Shown: piece after piece, positions 61,501-64,000 of the stretch
How positions within the stretch are numbered: position 1 is the first letter of the stretch
How the letters are laid out: each line of letters opens with the position of its first letter
Source of the DNA: Balanoglossus misakiensis
Taxonomy: Eukaryota; Hemichordata
Assembly: GCA_040954595.2 (NCBI GenBank)
Contig: CM082595.2
Coordinates: forward strand, 2,046,001 to 2,110,000
Length of the DNA: 64,000 nt
Direction: 5' to 3'
Program-made: the position numbers and the translations under genes
The notes under the pieces: model-generated
What the model was told of the DNA's origin: nothing
Databases searched by the model: none
The model's input: the letters and a program-made list of their open reading frames with translations, nothing else

Positions 61501-64000
61501 GGTATGATGCAGTTCATCTGATGATATAGCGTGTACTCACACTCTTACAGTTTTACTAACTTCTATAGATCCTCATTCAATCAGGATTTCTGCAGTCAAA
61601 TCAATAAGACAAACATTGCTTGATTTTACCAGTGAACCATGGCTGGAGAGTGTACTGTTGTTGGAGAGAGTGTTTGTGTGAACTCAGTTTCACAAGATTA
61701 AGATGCATATTATACCACATTATAAATTAAAGAAGTTGGTTTATCATGGCAGCTAGCCATGTTTAAATTTCTGGTATCAAAGGTCATATTTTCACACTCT
61801 TTTCCATCATTTCAGCTGTTGATGATCACACAGAGAAACTTGAGACGCCAAGACATATCAGATTTGCGGAAGGTACAAAAGATGTAACACCGTCACCTGT
61901 AGAAGAAGATGACAGGTACAGATCATGAAATAATCTGTTTAAATTCATTGTATATTGTTCTATGGTATTTGAAGCCACGACACTTAGCCATGAAAAGACA
62001 AGGGATCTGTGTGTGCTAGCTGATGAGCATATCATGGGAAAACCATGCTACAGCCCAACTAGTGGCATTCAAAAATGTTGAGAGTAAAAATCAGCCATAA
62101 GACACAGGACCTCCAGAAAATGCCAATAGGACGGCCGTTGCATAACTTAAACATCACTTAGGTTTTTGTTATTAAAAAGAAAGTATCTTTCTTTTTTGTG
62201 GTTTCTTTCTGGTGGCAATATAGCTTCCTTCCTGGAATACTGAAAAGTGCGGAATTGCTGAAGCGACCTACAGAAGAAGTAATCCCATTGGCTGAAGAGG
62301 CAGAACAACGCGACCTCTCATTGGTTGATGAAGACAGCCCAATGGGTAAGACAGCAGATGATTCGTTGGAACTGATATTGGATATGGAGGAGGACGGTCA
62401 TGAAGCCATGGCAGTGGATGATGAGATCACATTTGAATTCCATTGCCGTGGTGACAGGTCAGCCATAATGCAAGATGAAGAGGAAGAAGTTGGTAAGATG
62501 ATTTACAATTGTCTTAAGAAATCAATGTGTATCAAATCTAGTACTGTAGTATATTTATTTACATCTAATGAATTTTCCGTTTTCAGGAGATTCTACCGTT
62601 CCAGTTGTTGAACTAGATGAAGATATGTCCATGGAAGCTGAGGAGTATGTTTCCATGGAAGATGATGAGCTGGAGAGGTTGCCAAGGTTACCATCAGCAA
62701 AGAAAGAACCTTCACCAGGACCAAGCGAGGTACTGCCTGAGAAGTTCTTTTTGGCAAGGGAGATGAAAGATGAGGAACCTGTGATGGTGCCCTCTCCAGT
62801 GAAAGAGACAGAACTTCCCTCAGAGGAGATTGCTGAACAAGTGCCTGTGATGTTGAGAGAACCCTCTCCTGAGAGAGACACCACTGTAGATATTGAGCCC
62901 ATGAGAGATGTGTCAGAAGAAAACGAACCCACACTGTCACCTCATGTTCTGATGGAAAGAGAGCCATCTCTGGTGACTCAGGAAGAAGCAACACCAATCA
63001 GAGAGCTGTCTCCAGTAAGGCAACTTCAGGCCAAAGAAGAATCTCCTGAGAGGGAGCTGGCACTAGAGGGCGGTGTTGAAGTTCCTCCTGAAGAACTTGA
63101 ACAGAGAGAGGAGGATATTGGGCAACCTGACGAAGAGGGAGAAGCAGTTTTGGAGTCGGGTTCAGAAGAGGAAGATTTATTCCCAGCCCAACGAAGAGAG
63201 GCACAGTTTCTGGACATGACACCGACAACAACACCAGATGCTTCTCCAATGGTTCATGTCCCCATAGCAACAGAGCAGCCGGTGCCTGCAGAGCCTGAAG
63301 CAGCACGGCAACGGACACCTTCACCGGTCAGCCAGAAATCAGACGGTGTCCTGTTAGAAATGGGCGTGCAGACAACACCAGGACTTGCACTGAGACAACC
63401 AGCAAGAAGGAACACCCCGTCTTATGAGGATGCGTTCAAAGCATCACTCAGATCGACAGGGAGAAGTGCCAGACGTAGACAAAGAGTGGAGGAGAGCGAC
63501 AACCAACCACGGGCAAGCAAATCAGAGACAAGGCCAAGCCAATCAGAAACAACGGTTGATGCACCCTCAGTGTCAGACATCCAAATCAAAGTTGAGCCAT
63601 CAGCTAGCAGCGCTGACGATTCTGGACCAGACTATACAACCACAGATGCGGGTTCCATGGCAACAGAGGATGAAACCTTGCAGATGGAGACTGAAAATTC
63701 TGAAGAGGAGTCATTGTTTAATTTCTCAAAACCAACCCCTGTCATCAAAACTGAAGAAGAAGGTATGTGTTTTACTGGGTTGCATTGAAAAGAAACTTTC
63801 AAATGGTTGTATAGATGTATAGAATGTTTTTCTGCATGTTTACGTGTAGTGGTGCTGCAGTTTACAGTGATTTTGGTAAACAACAAGGAGTTGGGAATGT
63901 GAATTATTTTGAAAATCTTCATCTGTTGGATTTTTTTTTTTGACAGAACCAACCACTCCGTCTGCAAGCACTGCCACTCCGAGGTTTGTCTTCTCGCCAC
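37022..64000 (+). CDS. AHCTF1: ELYS / AHCTF1, nuclear pore assembly protein (C-terminus beyond window)
   Basis: Exons: 37022-37148, 37292-37536, 37624-37897, 38083-38263, 38589-38714, 38872-38956, 39296-39461, 40344-40479, 40583-40673, 40897-41052, 41266-41391, 41628-41718, 41879-42106, 57143-57247, 57405-57504, 57632-57755, 58006-58119, 58348-58449, 58536-58726, 58829-58923, 59076-59257, 59516-59663, 59798-59942, 60100-60183, 60350-60508, 60677-60740, 60921-61092, 61302-61361, 61816-61915, 62224-62492, 62587-63762, 63947-64000 (open). All phases agree; about 1,825 residues. ELYS binds chromatin and recruits the Nup107-160 complex to rebuild pores after mitosis. Residues 1 to ~480 form the seven-bladed beta-propeller (landmarks VTSVEPI, LAVGFSFGCFQIWD, GLFDLNRWYHAQMP, SYFAFCSLESV). 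Residues ~600-1065 are the helical ELYS domain (LDWAWNKV, EEGGTGRFPPPSLKAVLDMYLL, LIQ/LVQGFWLLDH, LLVMHYLQRARYVEA, ARNAIVDSYARLLPR). The rest is disordered and S/T-P rich (RSPSPVKD, REPSPERD), fitting mitotic kinase control. The AT-hook end must lie to the right. Start choice: first ATG after the acceptor, in frame with KLVAFNNASIKAL. Confidence 0.95.
37558..37589 (+). repeat. (GAT)n microsatellite
   Basis: About ten GAT units in the intron after the second ELYS coding exon. Confidence 0.9.
37911..38003. mobile_element. 93-bp TTAA-ended element, copy 2
   Basis: Same length, ends and interior as the copy at 32677: begins TTAACCCTCTCACCCCCAGT and ends GGTGGTGAAAGGGTTAA. It lies in an ELYS intron, 14 bp after the end of the exon at 37897. 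Confidence 0.8.
39541..40110 (+). repeat. 30-bp minisatellite, 19 perfect-length units
   Basis: Nineteen consecutive units of AGGGAATTAACCACAGCGAG plus GTTCTTAGAT, every unit exactly 30 bp, in the ELYS intron 39462-40343. Variation is limited to a few sites: AATTAA versus AATAAA (three consecutive units), CC versus TC after it, and one TTAGAT to TTACAT. Since 30 is divisible by three, the minus strand reads as an open 10-residue repeat that is not a gene. Confidence 0.97.
40162..40315 (+). repeat. 76-bp tandem duplication
   Basis: GAGAATGGCAAAGCAATAAA starts at 40162 and again at 40238. The two copies differ by one A and a few substitutions. It lies directly after the 30-bp minisatellite in the same intron. 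Confidence 0.88.
40515..40549. mobile_element. Solo end of the 93-bp TTAA element
   Basis: TTAACCCCTTTTACAACCAT followed by GGTTTGGTCCAAAC is the reverse complement of the right half of the 93-bp element. Only this half is present, in an ELYS intron. Confidence 0.5.
42364..43590 (-). CDS. Secreted leucine-rich-repeat protein 1, nested in ELYS intron
   Basis: 408 residues, single coding exon. I start at ATG 43588-43590, 12 nt after a strong acceptor (TTTTTCTCCTCCCAG, ending 43603). The longer upstream frame reads through that intron's pyrimidine tract. Residues 1-27 form a signal peptide (MMTTMHPFSVEWTWLFLLLH...). An LRRNT cap follows (CPVNCTCVMSTEKIVNC), then about 13 LRRs of 24 residues (LDLSRNYI, LDFSHNKL, LDLSANEI, LDLSGNNM, LDLSYNNL). 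There is no LRRCT cysteine set, membrane segment or GPI-type tail, so it should be secreted. Function unknown: such proteins act in adhesion, guidance or immune recognition. A minus-strand poly(A) signal lies at 42255-42260. At least one 5' exon must lie to the right. Confidence 0.85.
   Translation of the reverse strand: MMTTMHPFSVEWTWLFLLLHQQYLSTGCPVNCTCVMSTEKIVNCSDAGLQSVPNTIPTAVKVLDLSRNYIAEILEDDLEFDHLESLHFSENILNIIHENSLQQTVDLLNADFSYNSLTLLPEKLFENCNKIETLDFSHNKLCILPPDLFAGLNDLKILNFHGNIIISIHNDLFDSLSSLEILDLSANEITSVEKATFDSLSSLEELKLQHNKLVDLKMDNFVSLTNLALLDVSFNDISVIDEFAFTGLISLHVLNLNGNDISDFNNCFNVVNTIDSGLDILKELRINSNDLHEVKADVFELLETVEILDLSGNNMRELRKGSLTGLTSLLQLDLSYNNLTQLPPGLFDDLTSLQSLDIGIDNLVAITETLQSDGNQWTQVLIRMGQSFRNSGQRLTFADNVKVKYIPL
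45091..45203 (+). repeat. 63-bp direct duplication with TGATCATGTGATCA palindrome
   Basis: GAGCCAAAGTCCTGGTGAT begins at 45091 and again at 45154. Both copies continue to TGATCATGTGATCAC and AATAACCAATCAACTGT; the first copy has an extra GTCACAC. Both carry a CCAAT box. Confidence 0.85.
48243..48330. mobile_element. TTAA-ended element, copy 3, right end eroded
   Basis: Starts TTAACCCTTTCACCCCTCGT and follows the other copies through GGTTTGGACTGAACCATGG. The closing GGGTTAA is replaced by GGTGTG. Lies in the ELYS giant intron. Confidence 0.7.
50876..51916 (-). CDS. Secreted leucine-rich-repeat protein 2, nested in ELYS intron
   Basis: 346 residues from ATG 51914-51916 to a stop at 50876, one coding exon. 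The frame can be extended three codons upstream, but only to a TTG, so I use the ATG. Residues 1-26 are a signal peptide (MELTHPSTLPSIIILVCC...). An LRRNT cap follows (CPTPCTCNMTADSVIVDC), then about nine LRRs (LYLRDNKI, LDVSWNKL, LDLSYNMI, LRLHNNRL, LDLSSNQL, LDLSYNPI, LELSANSL). The last 90 residues are not LRR and show no LRRCT cysteines or membrane helix. N-glycosylation sequons are present (NMT, NLT, NLS). Same orientation and architecture as the LRR gene 7 kb to the left, so the two are likely an old local duplicate pair; function unknown. Confidence 0.85.
   Translation of the reverse strand: MELTHPSTLPSIIILVCCLTMTVHATCPTPCTCNMTADSVIVDCTSQSLTTVPSPLPDNLTHLYLRDNKIDSLSTLQSYTEIIVLDVSWNKLSSLPLSRHRPTLKIEVLDLSYNMITEIKEYAFTGLSNTILLELTGNKIEKIEDDAFIDLTKLKELRLHNNRLTTVAKTLNPLTTLESLDLSSNQLMNLSKEMFDNLNNLLTLSLQRNDIMVIIDKHTFQPLQNLKNLDLSYNPIRKLPSVVFDDLLSLEFLELSANSLDSIATVAKTLGYTHDWFKTMIGMQLIMTDNSYFQDKHGQFTDQKVLIRYMEKVQEISKSSSVSNALIEKPESYIFHSQYTRKHWKN
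51917..57142. other. ELYS giant intron, right-hand segment
   Basis: Upstream flank of LRR protein 2 followed by A+T-rich intronic DNA up to the acceptor TATATCTTCCAG (57131-57142). No further gene, RNA or mobile element recognised. Short frames at 52640, 53190 and 56710 have no domain content. Confidence 0.4.
61202..61244 (+). repeat. (CATT)n microsatellite
   Basis: CATT repeats, interrupted by TATT, in the ELYS intron upstream of the exon at 61302. Confidence 0.9.

Overview
This is a window of animal nuclear DNA. It holds multi-exon genes with GT-AG introns of about 100 bp to 15 kb, AATAAA-type poly(A) signals, dispersed MITE-like elements, microsatellites and A+T-rich intergenic DNA. The gene set (LRRC47, peroxisomal/mitochondrial AGXT, AFAP1-family adaptor, ELYS/AHCTF1, secreted LRR proteins) and intron density suit an invertebrate deuterostome. 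A hemichordate (acorn worm) or cephalochordate would fit. I cannot settle the species from sequence alone.

Layout. 1-1371 (+): last five exons of LRRC47, entering from the left. 1804-4572 (-): a single-exon gene for an unrecognised 922-residue protein whose middle half is about two dozen Ser-Gly-Lys rich 20-residue repeats. 5198-6508 (-): single-exon AGXT with an N-terminal mitochondrial-type presequence, an internal methionine matching the usual start, and a C-terminal SKL peroxisome signal. 9794-25158 (-): a 14-coding-exon AFAP1-family gene, rebuilt here with all splice phases consistent (880 aa). 25.2-36 kb: gene-free spacer rich in transposon relics. About 36.0 kb to the right edge (+): ELYS/AHCTF1, 32 coding exons seen (about 1,825 residues), running off the window. 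Its 15-kb intron (42107-57142) hosts two minus-strand genes for small secreted leucine-rich-repeat proteins.

Functionally the genes are unrelated neighbours: a translation-linked LRR/B3-B4 protein, glyoxylate detoxification, actin/Src scaffolding, and nuclear pore assembly on chromatin. No operon-like logic applies. The items most worth a second look are: AGXT dual targeting in one exon, with a candidate 112-nt optional intron that would remove exactly the mitochondrial presequence; the repeat-built orphan protein; the paired LRR genes nested in ELYS; a GC-AG intron in ELYS; and several compact mobile or repeat families (a 93-bp TTAA element, a TTA-flanked 810-bp element nested in a 2.5-kb element, a 184-bp hairpin, and a perfect-period 30-bp minisatellite).
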